Source: Patella vulgata (lineage: Eukaryota > Mollusca > Gastropoda > Patellidae). From it: a DNA stretch of 64,000 nt. The DNA lies in contig NC_065879.2 of the NCBI RefSeq assembly GCF_932274485.2, positions 16,852,591 through 16,916,590 of the forward strand, given 5' to 3'. Each line of letters starts with the position of its first letter. Within the stretch, counting starts at the first letter, position 1. Both the position numbers and the translations under genes were made by a program. The notes under the pieces were generated by a model that saw only the letters and a list, made by a program, of their open reading frames with translations, made no database searches and was not told the origin of the DNA. This document shows positions 45,401 to 60,400 of this stretch, one piece after another.

Positions 45401-48400
45401 AAATGGCGTGTTGTGCTTGGGATAATCGTTTACGATGTGAGGGGGCGTTAGGTATGGTCTTTGAAACATGTCCTGAAATGAAACAGACATTTAAAAAAAG
45501 AAAAATGAAAAAAAAAAGAAAATCCTCCATCGCATAATTGAAAGTATTCGTGTAAACAGGACTGGCGTCTTGTTCTTGATCTACCTTTCCATGGAATAAG
45601 AAGAATGTTTGTGTGCCGAGCAAGACAAATTTTATCCCCAGGGGCATGTCTATGAATTTGAGCAGCCGGGGGGGGGGGGGTGGAAGGTGGAGACAACGTC
45701 AAGTTTGGCGTTAGGTTGGGAAAACTACCCGCGAATTTGATAGAATCATGCAGAAGCTTTGAGACAATATTTCTGCTCATTTAAGTGCATACATTTATAA
45801 TAGGATTACAGTGGAGTGAGCTAAAACGGGGTTATTTCCATGTATATAGGAGAAAAAAAAATATTCTCTGTCTGATCCCCCTTTCACACCCGGGGTTTTC
45901 GCCCAACCTGAACGATTTCGCACTGTCCCTTGTCAGGCCCTCCGTTCTGCAATACTGCAAGGGGTAACCCGGCCGAAACTTTCTCGGCCAACACCGGAAG
46001 TGAACCCTCACACGATGAACCACCCTGACTCCCATTGTTGTATAAACAAACACATACCTCTATGTTCTTATTTGTGATATTTATGTCAATGGTATTGTTA
46101 AAGGACACGTTTACTGACTAACTTGATCAGCTCAAACCATTGACCAAAAACCAATAACAATGGCCACGGTCACCAGATGTTGTTTGGCCTATTAAACGAC
46201 ACGTAGTCAATATCCGTTCAAATTGATCCATACATATTCAATACGATTTTTATGATAATAAATTTTCAATTAATATATAGAGAGTCTCGTTTGTACAAGT
46301 TAATATGTTGTTTTCATGGCTTCTAAAGGAAGTGTGAACACATAAAAAAGGGAAACATGACACCCAGACAGAATAACTTTGAATTTACGATGCTTTTTAT
46401 GTTGTTTTAGAGATGAACATTGATTAATGAAATGATTCTAGAAATTTCTTTGAAGTACATTCAGTATATTTCGAGGATTTTTAGAAAGATACTTTGTGTA
46501 TAACAGATGTTAACCGGAGTAGGACCGCATTACAAAACAGTGTAGTAATTGTTGGATATGGCGGCCATTTAGGACAGAGATCTACTTTCGAAATAGAGTA
46601 GATAGTTCTCTGCGTGCAGAAAGCTCTCCCGCCATTATATTAAAGAAAAATGTGGATCAACCATCTTTCTAAAATGAATAAAATAAAAAAAAATGGGAAA
46701 TTCTACAAATGGTGGCCGTCGACCCCATTACTTCCCCCCCCCCCCATCTACGACTGATTATAGTTAATAGAAAATCGTTGAAAACACGCTCGGGTAGGGG
46801 TGGGAAGGGTGCTGTGGGACGGAAGTGTTACACTTATTACTCCCCCATAAGCTACGCAATTAAAATTGATTTGTTTTTAAAGAAGAGACAACGGAAATCA
46901 TTCAGACAGATGTATCATTGTGTTTCAACCATGATTTGTTGATGTAGGGTATAATAAGTTTCATTCTACAACCGACCCGACTTGGCTTTTTTCCCACGGG
47001 ACCGGAAGTAACGACGGTGCAGATTGTAATAGACCATGGTGGAATACTGCACAACAAAACACAACCATAACAAACAATACAACTATGCATACAACCATGG
47101 AGATAACCAACAATTTTCAAATAAAATGTGTTTTAACGCCATACTGTTTTTCTCCATCCGGGGGAGGGCGGTCGAATGGTTAATGAGTGCGCGTTGCATC
47201 ATAAGGTCTGTCATTGGGTCGACTGGCGTGGTTTCGATTCCCCGGTTATACGTCACAAGGAGTAGGATCGCCTGTCCAACCTCGTGGCCTAGTTTGTGTC
47301 GAGTGGACGTTAATCTCTCTCTCTCTCTCTCTCTCTCTCTTCTGCAACCGAGATAAGCAGGGTGGATGAAGAAAGTTTTGCCAGGACATTGGCGTTTCCT
47401 TCTAATCTTCATGGGCTCTCGCTAGCGACTACTCCGATGGACCGGTTTCTAGTCTCATCCGACTACCGGTAGGTCTGTTCTTTGCCGGGCCATCAGAGTA
47501 CCAGACTGGAGTACCAGAGTACCAGACTGCATAATCGAATTCCGGGATGGAGCTTGGGATACTCACTGAGAATCAATTCGATCAATATTAACGCAGGTAT
47601 ATAGGCCTACCGCCGACACCTTTTTTCTACTTTATTTATAGCTTGCGTTACCGTTTGAAAACATTAGGGATGTACTAAAAGAGATTAAATTCCTATCATT
47701 ACTATTTGTTTAAAATTTATTTTCACAATGCTAATAGGTATTAAACCGACATTCTTCGGTTTCTCGAAAAAATAAAGAGAAGAAAAAAAACATATAACAA
47801 AGTCAACGTTAGAATTAGTGAAAGAATAATGACTTCCCACCTGTCATATAAAGCAAATAATTTGCCAGAAAACGAAATGAAATCTTCCCACTCTAGTCCA
47901 TATATAGCTTTAATGTTGACGTAATGACAGAAAGGTATCACCATTTTTCTCAGGTTGGCGAATGAATAATTGCCTGAAAATCAAATGAAATATTCTTACG
48001 CCCTTATTCTATTTAACTATTATAGCGAGAACTGTCAGTTCTGTATCTAATCTTGCCTAATGTCGCTTTAAACAACTGAATGATATACACTGTATAAACC
48101 CAAGAAACATCCAGTTTAGAACCTATTAGAAACCTGGTCAAATATTCTTGTATTTAGTTTCAGCCTCCGCGGAGACAGCTTGTTTAGAAAGAGGCCATCC
48201 CTATCTTCAATACAAAAATAGAATTAAAAATTAATAATTAATTATAGTCTCAACAGTCGCTAAAATATGGGACTTCTCAGTCCGGCAGAAATATAATTCT
48301 ACATTCTTTTTTTAAAACTCGTATCATGTTAATACTATTTAAGCGGCGGACCCGCAATTTGGCGTGAAGTATATGTTATACGACAGGTGAAATATGAATG

Positions 48401-51400
48401 ATATAGCTACAATATTTTTAATTATTAAATAGTGTACTTGTTTTCTCTAGGCCACCCGATACAGAATATAGTACTGTATTGAGACAAGATAGAGGCTGGG
48501 TATTTTTTTTCCTAACAATATTTATTCAATCAATATTTACATAATCTAAAGATACAATATTTAATTATGGGATCTGAAAAAAAGTCGGAGTTATAAATTC
48601 ATTTCCCGTAATAAATTATTTACAGATATATAAATACATTGTTTATAATTGTAATTATGAATTGCATACGGTTACAATTAAATTACAAAAGCAAAAATAT
48701 TTAATCTCGCTTAATAAAAAAGTTATCTTGGCTATTGTACACAAAATACTTAATATACCGAGGTTAATATACCGAAAGTAATGTACAGAGGCTGGTTATT
48801 CAGATAGTCCCTACCTTAGAGGTTTTTTTTATTATCTCGACTATAAAATCGATAATGAATACGATGAAAAAAAAAAGTAACTAAAAGAGAGCGAGTAGAG
48901 TTGGCTTTAATATTAAAGCAAAAATCAATAAACCTTATATAGTCATCACCTCTACGCTATACTCTGAGGTCACACATATTAAAATTTTGCTTTTTGAGGA
49001 AAAACAATGAAATGAAATGGGTTTATCGTCCTGATTTTCGGCACCGACTGGGCTATTGAAGAGGGGTATAAGCCATGCAGTGTGCTATGAGATATATTTT
49101 GTCCAGATAGCGACGCTATGGCCTAAAGTTATTTCGAATTTCAACTGCCAATGGTTCTTTTACATGCCCTTCAATGTTTACACTGAACCTCGGTTTTGTG
49201 CCCCTTCCGTACTACTATACGTTGTCCTCTGCCAGACCCTCTGTCCTGCACCACTGAAAATCCCGATGAACTTTCTTGGCAGCGATCGAACACGGGACGT
49301 CCAGGTTAGCTAGCCAATGTCTTTTGTTTTACTCGATACAAACAAAGAAAAGGTACTTTCGGTTACTCTTCTCAGGGGCTTTTAGTCCAAAATGTGAAAG
49401 AAAACAAAAATTCGCGAAACTATATAGTGGCGTTTTATTTAAATGTGTCGAGACCCCGAATAGTTGCAATATTGTAGAAGCGTATTGTCTTGTGTGGCTG
49501 GAGCAAAACGGAAGTAGTGGAACCATTTCTAGACCCATTAGAACTAACAATAAAATTGGTTTGGCCTTCCTTTCTAGGACAGATCGATAACAGATAGTTG
49601 GACGACCACACGGCTGTAAAACACCCGACAACTTCAGTGTTAGAAAAGGAAGTTACGATAAGAAGTTAATGCACCGACAAAAAAGAAGATAAAGTCAATG
49701 ATTCACATGTCCTAATATTTTTTAGCCTTGGTTTAATTTTCGGGTTGGTACATGTCATTGATGATGATATTTTGCAACTGGCTCTGACAGTGTTAGTTAA
49801 AGAAGTCAATACAAGTAGTTAATACACCGACAATAAAAAAGGATAAAGTAGATGATTCACATGATTTGGTATCTTGATAATCGGGAGTGACTAATTTTGG
49901 GTTGGTAAATATCATTATCACGAATGTTGATGATAATATTTATCACTGGTTCTTACATTACTGTATGTAAATAAGCTGTGAAGCTACTGGCCAAAAAAAT
50001 AGGATTTAACATTCTGAAGTTGAACCAGTTTATCCCAGAGAAAGTACAAACACATCCGTATCCCAATAGTACCCGGCCTTCATTCTCTGTGAAAGCGTAA
50101 AACACTAGACCAATAAGCAATCTTGAAACGAGTGGATTTCGTGTTTTCATTTAGCTAATTGGCGGACAGATCTATTTGAATCTTTCTCGACCAACACCGG
50201 GATCAAACACGGGAGATCCACGTTAGCGATCCAACGTCTTATAACTCACTAAGCAATGGAGGCCATTGCGACCAGAGTAATGAAATAGAATGCATGGTTG
50301 TTAAATCTTACTTTTTATGAATCCATTGACGTGTTGAGCTGTATTATTAGTTTTTACGTTCAAATATCCCGGAATGTTTTTTTTTGTTTTTATTCAGAGG
50401 AAATGGTGTGACCTTTAAACGATAATAGTTGTAGGCAGGTGACCTTTGTTACAAGCTGTCCTGACCTTTATACGAATAAGTAGGTCTATCCGAACATACC
50501 TGTAATACGTAACTTCATGTGGTAGACTCATACTAGACTTACGCTGTCTGTATACAATCAGCGCCACTTGAGAATAACGAAACCTTTGAAAAAAAAACCA
50601 ACAAAAAAACATAAAACAAAGGACACCTTCCAAAGAGGCTTAAGGGGCCATATGTGGCACTGCTAGGAGTTTTACTCAGTATTAGAAAATGGGTGGCACA
50701 TGTACATGTATACCGCGTACGAAACTATCGATCGGAAACTAAATGATATATCTGTATCACTGTATCCGAAGATAGCGTAGGCTACATCTGTCTTCAGAAT
50801 GTGGTATACAGGTGTGAATAGTGCATATAGGTGAGGAATGGTGCACAGGCTTTGTTGTAAATCTAATACACTTGAAGTTCACGTAACATTGTTCCAGTTT
50901 CCTCCCACTGCTGAAGACCGCTACGCGCAAGCTAATTTTTGAAATAATATTGAACCATGTGTTAGTCCCGAAATGACCTAGTTTGTGTCGAGTGGACGTT
51001 AAACCCCCCTTCTCTCTCTCATAACATTGTACTTTTCTGCAAAGGTTGTATTTAACGGCTTCACACCCATAAATATATAGGACTATATATGAAGGTCATG
51101 GCCTACTGAGTATACCAGGAATATGCTCATAGATTAGAATCGTAAAGCTGTTTACATCTAAATATAACATTACTACGTCATTGCGATACGTCATTGTTTT
51201 GATATTGATCCCGCCAAATAAATACCAGACACAATATTAGGTCTACAACTGATGATGAAATCGATCTGACCTTGATCACGTTTAGCAAGGTTAAGTTTGT
51301 AAACAAATTCTTCTATTGGAATTTGCACGTTCGTAACCCGTATGAATGGCTTTACAAATTTACAGGTGCGCGTGGGTTTAAGAGGGTAATTCTATCTCCG

Positions 51401-54400
51401 CTGTAAAACCTCGGGGAATGAAATGCCGACACAGTAGTTGTTATTTCTATGGCATATGAGGTTTAATTTCTGGTCAATATAGACCCCCGCCCCCACTCTC
51501 ACTCTCTCTCTCTCTCTCTTGTATTGCTACATTGTGTTTTCAAATATGACATCTGACTATTCTAACAATATTATCCGCTCTAGTACCCCCCCCCCCCTTC
51601 CTCTCACTCTCTCTTATATAAATTAATAACAATATTGCTACATTGCAGTGCAAATGCCAATATGGCTAGAAGAATTTGTTTACAAACTTAACCTTGCTAA
51701 ATATGACGTCAAGAAGTCTGTTCAAAGAATTCTATCGGGTCTCTATTATAGTCTGCCTACTTTCAGGAATATTAGAAACCGTCTTATCTATATATTGATG
51801 TCTCGAAATAACTTCTTTTATCTTCACAAATTCATCAAAATTGTCATAAAGTATCTCTACTCCTGTCATATTAGCGTCCCGGTGTGATATTGACCGGGTA
51901 TTATATTGGACCGGAATAAATCACGAGGGGGTTTGTGATATAATTTCAGAGATTTGTACAGTAATGACGTGGAATAAGAACGGTAATAGGATTCCTGTAA
52001 TATCCTTATTATTATCAATCTATCGAACTTTCGACAAAAAAATTGTTAATAACCAACGCTGATAAATGATCATAACCACGTACAAGCGCCTGCTACGTTT
52101 CATCGCCAAAGGTTGCTCGGGGGCATTGCTGTTGTTCACAAACCAGTGTTGGTCAACAAATTTTCTTCATATTTTCCCCAGTAATTTCCCCCTTGTCAGC
52201 GGTGCAGAGCGGAAGCGTGGTCCAGAATATAAGCCATTGGAAGCACGTTAAAGATCCCCTAACAGTTACAGAATCGAAATGAAAGTAGGCCGTTTGGGGG
52301 AGAAGTGAAAGGCGTTAATTAATAATGAACTGCATTTAATTTCGCCACCAAAAAAGGAAATTGTTGTAATATGTACACGCGACATTCGAATGTTCTTATT
52401 CCTTTAGTAGTTTAGGTCACGATGAACTTGCCAGTTGCACTTAACACTCTCAAATTTTCACCTGTACAATTGTTCGTTTCCAAATCTTTAACCAAATATT
52501 TATAGCCATTATAGAGAAAAAAACCCAAACATCACTCGAGACACTGAGCAAATATGTTAAATCCGCCGAACAAATAGAAGAAAACTACTCTGGGTCGTTT
52601 TAAACTTTATAGTTTAAATGACGTTTTTGTTTGCCTTAATTCAACCCAAAATGTTATTTTAAAACAAGGATTGCACATTGGTCGAATTTTCATGAGGGAT
52701 CAACAAATCTATCCTGTCGATAAATGTTACGGGGACGGTAGATAACTCTGACAAAATTCGCACCGTTAAGTAGAGTTATTCCCCTTCTATATTTATTTCT
52801 CAAAATTGTTAAAATTTAACAAAAAAACAAAAAAACACGTGGCGTGCGAATTCCACGCGTCCATTGATCGTCAAGAACAGCTTGTTATTGTCGATTAAAT
52901 TTGACACAGATCTACGTCGATTTCGGGTGAGAACTTTTTATTGAAGTTATTAAGCGTGCCAGTCTCCACGGAAGTAACTAGAGTAGAAGTAGAAAGATAG
53001 AACTGATTTACTCAAATTTACTGATGCAATCCGTTTTTGTATCGGGGGTACTTGTAACTTACATGTATGTACTTAGTTACTACACAGAAAAAACAACCCG
53101 AATCTATGAATGAAAACAGACGAGTCCACTATTTGTATGAAGCTTATAAAGGCCTTATAAGGCAAGTTCATGCTCTTTCTTACTGTATAAATATAAGTAG
53201 AAAGCTCGTCACAATTTCCCGCGCGTTTGTCGAGTGCATTTTGAAAGTAGACACGGCCGGATAACGGTGAACTACGGTTGACCCATATCGACCATTGTTA
53301 CGGGACTCTTTTAAGTCCTACGTACGGTATATAAACTTTTATCAATGGACAGTAGCTTACGAGTTTGCCTAGACAAACAGATTGGAAGAAAAAGGCTACG
53401 ACGTCCACGTGGTTTGGTGTTGTTGACGCACTTTTACTTTGTTTCACATATGGTGTAGTTCTAGTTTAATAATCGAATTTGTCGTTGAAGAACTGTGTGA
53501 AATTGTGCTCCTATTTTAGAAGCTTGAATATTTGTTCAACATTCCAGATTTTCTAGACTTTCCAGATGCCGAAACAGAAGCAATCGTACGATGTTGTCAA
53601 TGACAAGGACGGTATCCCTGCAGCTCCAAAACCCGATGAGCAGTCCGACTCCGAGGGCATATCATTAAAACCAAAAATAACATTATTAAATGGAATCACT
53701 GTTATTGTTGGAAGCATTATAGGGTCTGGGATATTCGTCAGCCCTAAAGGAGTTATTGAAAACTGTGGCAGTGTTGGCTTATCTCTTATAATTTGGTTGT
53801 TATCTGGACTGTATTCTATGGTTGGAGCCCATTGTTATTCTGAACTGGGTACAGCAATTGTCAAATCTGGGGCAGACTATGCCTATATTTTCGTAACTTT
53901 TGGACCAGTTTTAGCTTTTTTGCGGATATGGGTGGAGTGTGTTGTCGTACGTCCATGTACGTTAACGATTGTAGCTCTGACGTTTGCCTACTATGTTATT
54001 GAACCATTGTTTCCCGACTGTAGTCAGCCTGATGATGCTGTCAGAATATTAGCAGCATTATGTATCAGTAAGTGTTTTACAGTAAAAACTTATGTTGTAT
54101 TCAAAAACTACAAGCCAAGCGCTTACTCTCTGAAACATGGAAACTCGCGAAGTTCCGGATCCTTAATTACAGTAAAAACTATTCAAACATGGCAGCCACG
54201 CGCTGAATAACCAACAGTAACATGGAAGTCTCTGGGTCGACCCCAGTTATAATTCCATAATTTAAGTATTCAAAGATGGAAGCTATAGTATCTTAGCAGT
54301 AAGGCGCTGGTTTGATAACCAATAGATCCTGTGGTCGACTCCAGTCTTTACAGCAAAAATTATTTTTGAATTTCCAACTGGGTTTCCCTTTGTCAGTGGT

Positions 54401-57400
54401 GCATGATATAGTGCCTGGCAAGGAAATGTGTATAGTCATTCATATGGGATGATAAACAAAGTTCACCTCTATACATGTCATGCCTTGGAAGTTGTAATTT
54501 GATGAAACACAAATTTCCATCCTGATCAATTACATGGCGAATCATACGACCTACCGGTACTGGTTGTTTCCCTCAAAGTACTAGAATGTTACACTCCATT
54601 TAATTTCAGTAATATATAATATATGTATCCATTATCTTGAAACAATTTACTGTTTACAGCTGAATAACCACAGTTTCTATGTCGATTCGGTTCAATAGAA
54701 ACATTCAATGGGGTAGTTCACCTAATTTATTATTTCAGTAATACCATACCCGGTACCGGTTTATAATGTAATATTATATTGGGTCAGTAAAGCTTGAGTC
54801 TTATAAAATTAATACAGGTACTTGTAAAGTAACCCATATTTAAACTGTTTGACTAAAAAACAACGTATTGTTATGCCTAGGTCCCACTGGGCGTTTTTTG
54901 CCTCAGGGATTTACATGTATGAGCGTGGGGAACAGGTTCCACAGCGTTCAAGGGAAACTCCGGGGGCATAGCCAGCCACTGACATGGAACCATCGGCAGG
55001 CCTCGGGAGAACTGTGAAAAGCTAGCATTGTCGGGAAAACAGGCTCATCAAATTTCCATCAGTAGTACATCACCGAGGCAATGTTGGCATAGCATAGGGC
55101 CAGCGGCAATCAATGTAGCTTGCTCAGTACATGTATGAGCAACATCTTGTTGAATCTTTTAAAATGCCTGCTGCTAATTATATCCCAAAAGCAGGTACTC
55201 AAGTCAAGATTGAGAGATTTAATGATTAAGATTTGTTTAATGCCTATAAATATACATATAACCTAAAACAGGTTACATAAGAAAATAGTAATCCACATAA
55301 ATAGCCTAATCTTGTGAGGAGAAAAATATGTAAAGTAACCCCTATTTAAACTGGTTTACTTCACAAAAACTATGTATGAGAAAATGAAAGGCTTAATGCC
55401 CTAATTTTGTGAATGAATTGAGTGTGCTATGATTAAGGAAATTTTTCTCTCTAAATATATGTTACCATGTAGAATCACATTTCAATTGCCAAGGGATACA
55501 TGTACATGTAATTTATGTGCACGCCACTAGACGCTTCTCCGTCTTACACTGGACACTAACGAGGGAAAACCACCTAGGAAATCCAGAGGAACTTTGTGGT
55601 CCATCTGGTCTGAATGTACACATTTAATTTCAATGGTAACTTTTCAATATGGCCAGTGAAAGTGCCAATGTTGTACTGCTGTAGGGTAGGCCTGATCTCA
55701 GTTGGTTTGTGTGTCTTATGACTGGATTTGTTTTCTGTGGTGAACATTGAACTACCAGTTTATTTATTACCCAAAGCCAAGAGGTCATATTCTTAAACAG
55801 AACAAATTAAAGGAGCTAAATCGCTAATATTTGGGACCTAGAAATTGACACAAGTGGGTCGGTCACAACCCATATAATATTGTAATATGAATATTTACAT
55901 TCAATTGTTTCCCGTTATACTCTAATTTGAAATCAGTTATGTTCGGTGAAATACGGCAGAAGTCTCAATCGAATGTCGATCTCTAAAGTCTGGTTATTCC
56001 AGTCTACACCGATAGTATTTATTGCACATGCTCTCCAGATAAGAATATGATGTCACCGTTTGACATGACTTGTGGAATATGTCTAACCTTGTTCTTCTGA
56101 ATGCCTTGTTACAAATGGCTCTGTAATGCATTATGGTACACGATTCGTGTACCAATGGTAAAATGTTTATTTTGTCTTAAATAGTGTATATCAGAAGCCC
56201 ATCTTGATATTGAGTTAAAGATGAGATAGTTAATGACATGAGAAAGTGACACCTGTAACATTTATTTCATTTATTGCATTACATGCTAGATATACTTTTT
56301 GTTTTTCCAAGATTGTTCGGGAATCTGGGGACATTTTCTCTCCACTTTTTAGGGAGTCCCCCTTCCCCCCTTTTATGGGTCATATTGATATTAAAACATA
56401 TTGAATAATACCTGACAGCTCGGGGTGTACAGTATCATAAAATTTGCTCTGTCTGTTGGATATTTCCTGTGTATGTTATAGGCCTATGGGATGGACCATA
56501 GATGATGGCCAATTTTATTTGTGTCTGGGTCAATTAGTATTGTTGGTCTAACTTCCAATCCACAAGCGCAAACTATATGTACAAACTGACTCTCAACCAT
56601 TTTGTCTAGTTGAAAAGTTTCTAGGCATTTGGAAGGACCGAGAAACTTGACTTTGATATTGATGAAGGAAGCGCCACTGTCACAACAAAATTTCTCTCAT
56701 ACATGTAGCACACTGCATGCAAAATGTCCGTCAATAGTAGCTGGGTTGGTCAAAAAAAGTAAGACAATTTAATCCCCATTCCATTTCATTTCTGGGCATT
56801 TTAAGTTTAGACAGATGCAAGCAATATCGGTCAAGAGTTATCTTAACCTACTTCTTAATCCAGCCTTGAATTTGAAAAGTAATTCTATTGTACCAGTATC
56901 TGAAAGAGCATTTCATAGCCTTGCATATCCAGTTCTATCTGGTCTTTAGACCTACATGTAATTTGAAGAGTAATTCTATGTACCAGTACCAGTAACTGGA
57001 TGAACCAGTCCGAAAGCATTTCATAGCCTTACATATCCAGTTCTATCTGTTGTAATATTGACATGAGCTATTTATAACCCAGTATCAGATGAAAGGGGTG
57101 ATAAGATTGGGAATAACAGATTAGATGACCAGGTGGGACAGGATTTCCTTTTCATCTTGTTTGTATCGTAAATCGTAATCTTTTTACTTTAGACGCACCT
57201 TTATTGTTTTTTTTTTATATCAGGGGGTATATTGATTTCTAGGGATATTTGGACTTTGAACACCCAATTCTTTTTATACATAAATTTATTAGACTGTTTT
57301 TAAAGGACTTTGCCCAGATTGCAAAATTAAAGCAAACTCATCATATATTTCAAACTGGCGCATTCTCATTTTCAACAGGGGCATACCAGTACAGGTTTCG

Positions 57401-60400
57401 CTATAGAAATGTTCTTTACCCTTACTTAAATATATATATATTGACATCAATCTGATATATTTCGTTTCGATGGCCTCCACTAAATGAAGATTTGACTAGT
57501 TATAGCGGGAGTTCATGCCAGGGTCATATGAGTGGCATTTGATTAATCAGTCAGCATTGATGTTTCTAGAGGGATGCCCACAGTTCGTGCACCATGTGCC
57601 AAGACCTCACTGTAACAGACCGTTTCATTGGCTAATCCCTCACATCATTAAGAACGCAGGGTATATGTATATACATGTAACTACTCTTCCAGATCCTAGT
57701 GTAGGAAAGACAAGTAAAACAAATTTTTGAACTATAAAAAAGGAAACGAAACAGGATCCATGTTTTAATCAGATTGATTTTGATATGTACATGCTATAAA
57801 AAGAATAAGACATCTCACCTTTCATCGTCACAAGGACTGAAATATTATATTGACGAGATATTTAAACATTCCTTTCTCAAAATTTTCTTAAATATTTATC
57901 CTTTGTAACTATATTTGTTTAGTAAGTAAGACATAATGGTCTATTTGATTTGGTGTAGATTGTATTCAACAACATGTTTAATGATATTCAGACTTGTAAT
58001 AGACTGGATGGTTGTTAAACACCTGAATGACAGACTTCCCTATTCTCTGTATAAAACTCTTTCCTCATTTTCTTAAAGTGGCAATGAGCCTATGCAAGTC
58101 AGAATGATATGTTGTCAATAATCAGATGAGTCTTGTATTATAATAATTGTTGAATATAATTTAGAAATTTTAACAGATTAAAGATGTTATTTGAGGGATT
58201 GCCTTGTAAACTAAATAGGGGGGTTGGATGGCCGAATGGTTAGCATGTGCGTACTGTATCATAAGGTCTGTCATTGAGTCAACTGGCATGGTTTTGATTC
58301 CCCAGTTGTACGTGACAAGGAGTAGGGTCGCCCTCCGATTTCCTTCCACTGCTAATGACTCCTATTTGCAAGCGAATTGAAATAAAACTGAGCCATGTGT
58401 TAATCCCAAAATTACTTAGTTTGTGTCGAGTGGACGTTAAACCCCATTTCTCTCTCTTTGTAAACTAAATATTATGAAAGTTGAATGTTGTATTTGGTAA
58501 CTGGTGGTTTTTAAGATTCAAGTTTGTAGTTGACCATAATGAAAATATAGTTTGTGTTATTTCTATGTGTAGTCCCAAAATGACCTAGTTTGTGTTGAGT
58601 CGATGGATTGTTTTCAGGGTCGGATTAAGGTGGTGGCTGACTGGGCTGCCATCAAGGGACCCGGTATAAAGGATCACCAAATTGTCAGTGCCAAATAAAT
58701 CTATCCGCCAAATAAATCCCTTTCTACCATTACTGACATACAAATTGCATTTGTGTGAGTGTTGTGGACAATGACCAGAATATACACCCTTTTCACATTT
58801 GATACAATGTACAGCCAGGGGCCCCATGCAAGCTTAATCTGCCCCTGATTGCTTTTATCAACAAACAACAATATTGTTGCTTTAATATTAACCGGTAAAA
58901 GCCTCTTTATGTACATGTACAATAAATTACTCAAATCAATTATTTCACTCTTAATATAAGCGGGAACTGACCTTCTGACTTTGCTGTGATATTTAGAGGT
59001 CATGGGCTATTAGCAAGGTCCTATGTGTGGATGTGTCTATGTTTAAAATGAATCAATATGACTTACATGTATTTTAATATTAATGATAAATTACCATGGC
59101 TAGAGTCCTGTCACAGATATCGTCAGGCAAAAAATCAGGCTTTGATTTGGCACAATCCCCCTGGTGCCTGTCTGTTATTTTTTGTGCTCGAATTTATCTT
59201 TTTTTTACTAATGAATCAATATCAATTATTAAACATACAGTATCTGCCAATTGCAGGTCTTTCTTTAGGCCTGAAATGTTATCTAAATTATTAATTAGAC
59301 ATTAATTAACTTATCCAGACCATAATCATTTAATCAACTCTCGATATCATCATAGCCTACGATATTTACTGGATTAGAATCCGATCTGCTGCTGAATGCT
59401 CATTCATGATTAAATCATAAAATGGGTAATAGAGACTGTTTTTTATAGTACCGACTTTAGTAAAGATGATCAAGGCTAGCCCCAAAATTCAGTCGCTAAA
59501 TTCTCGGTTCAGAGTGGATCAATTTGACTGAAATTTTTAGCAAATTCCCTTTACATTATCTAGTTTTTTAACTTATAGTGACAACTGCCAGCTCTTTATC
59601 TAATCACCCATAATGTATCTTTAATATTGTAATATAAATGATAATTTAAAGTGACAATAACACCCTTGCTGGCTTGACAGCCTTATTAGCCTTATTCTAA
59701 GTACTAGATGTGTTTGTGTCCTACCTGTTGTGTTAATTATCCATTAAATCCTATTTTACTTGTCCAAAGGGTTCAACAATATTTTTAAATCCAAGTCACA
59801 TTTGAAAAGCTTTAAGTCAGGCTTTTCAAATCATTTAGTGGAATTTTTCCAATTTTTTAAATTAGGTGTGTTAAGATGAAATTTGTATCATCAATTAATT
59901 GGAATATTGTAAAATAGTACAATTTGTTGACCAGAATAAAGATTGGGACATATTATTCAGTTACAACAAGAGTGGTATTGAGCCTTTAACTTACATTACC
60001 AAGCCAGTCACAGACATTGTCAGTTTAAGGTACAAATTTAGGCTCTGTCATGGCACCGTTTGTCATGGCCATATTCTATATATTTCTTGTTCTTTAGTAA
60101 TGAATCAATATGACTTATTTGTATTTTAATAATAATAATTACAGTTTCTCTGTTTTGAACTGTTTTTTCTGTGTCAGATTTGTTCACTAGTGACTGACAG
60201 TTTATCAAGTAGGCCAAGCACTAAAATCAATTATTTCCATGTCTGTTATAAATGACATAGATGTGTATGTAACATATGTTGTGGTTTTAAATGCTTTAAA
60301 TTCATTTTACAGGCTTTAAGTTTATTTTGACCGAGGGCTTAATAAAATGAAAACAATATAATTTATGAGCTTGGTCAAAGTCCTTTCTGAGTTAGAAAAC

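Noticed and set aside
51648-51887. 79-codon frame ([10 protein letters not shown]...)
   Set aside because: AT-rich intron sequence with no family likeness and no reading-frame conservation to compare.
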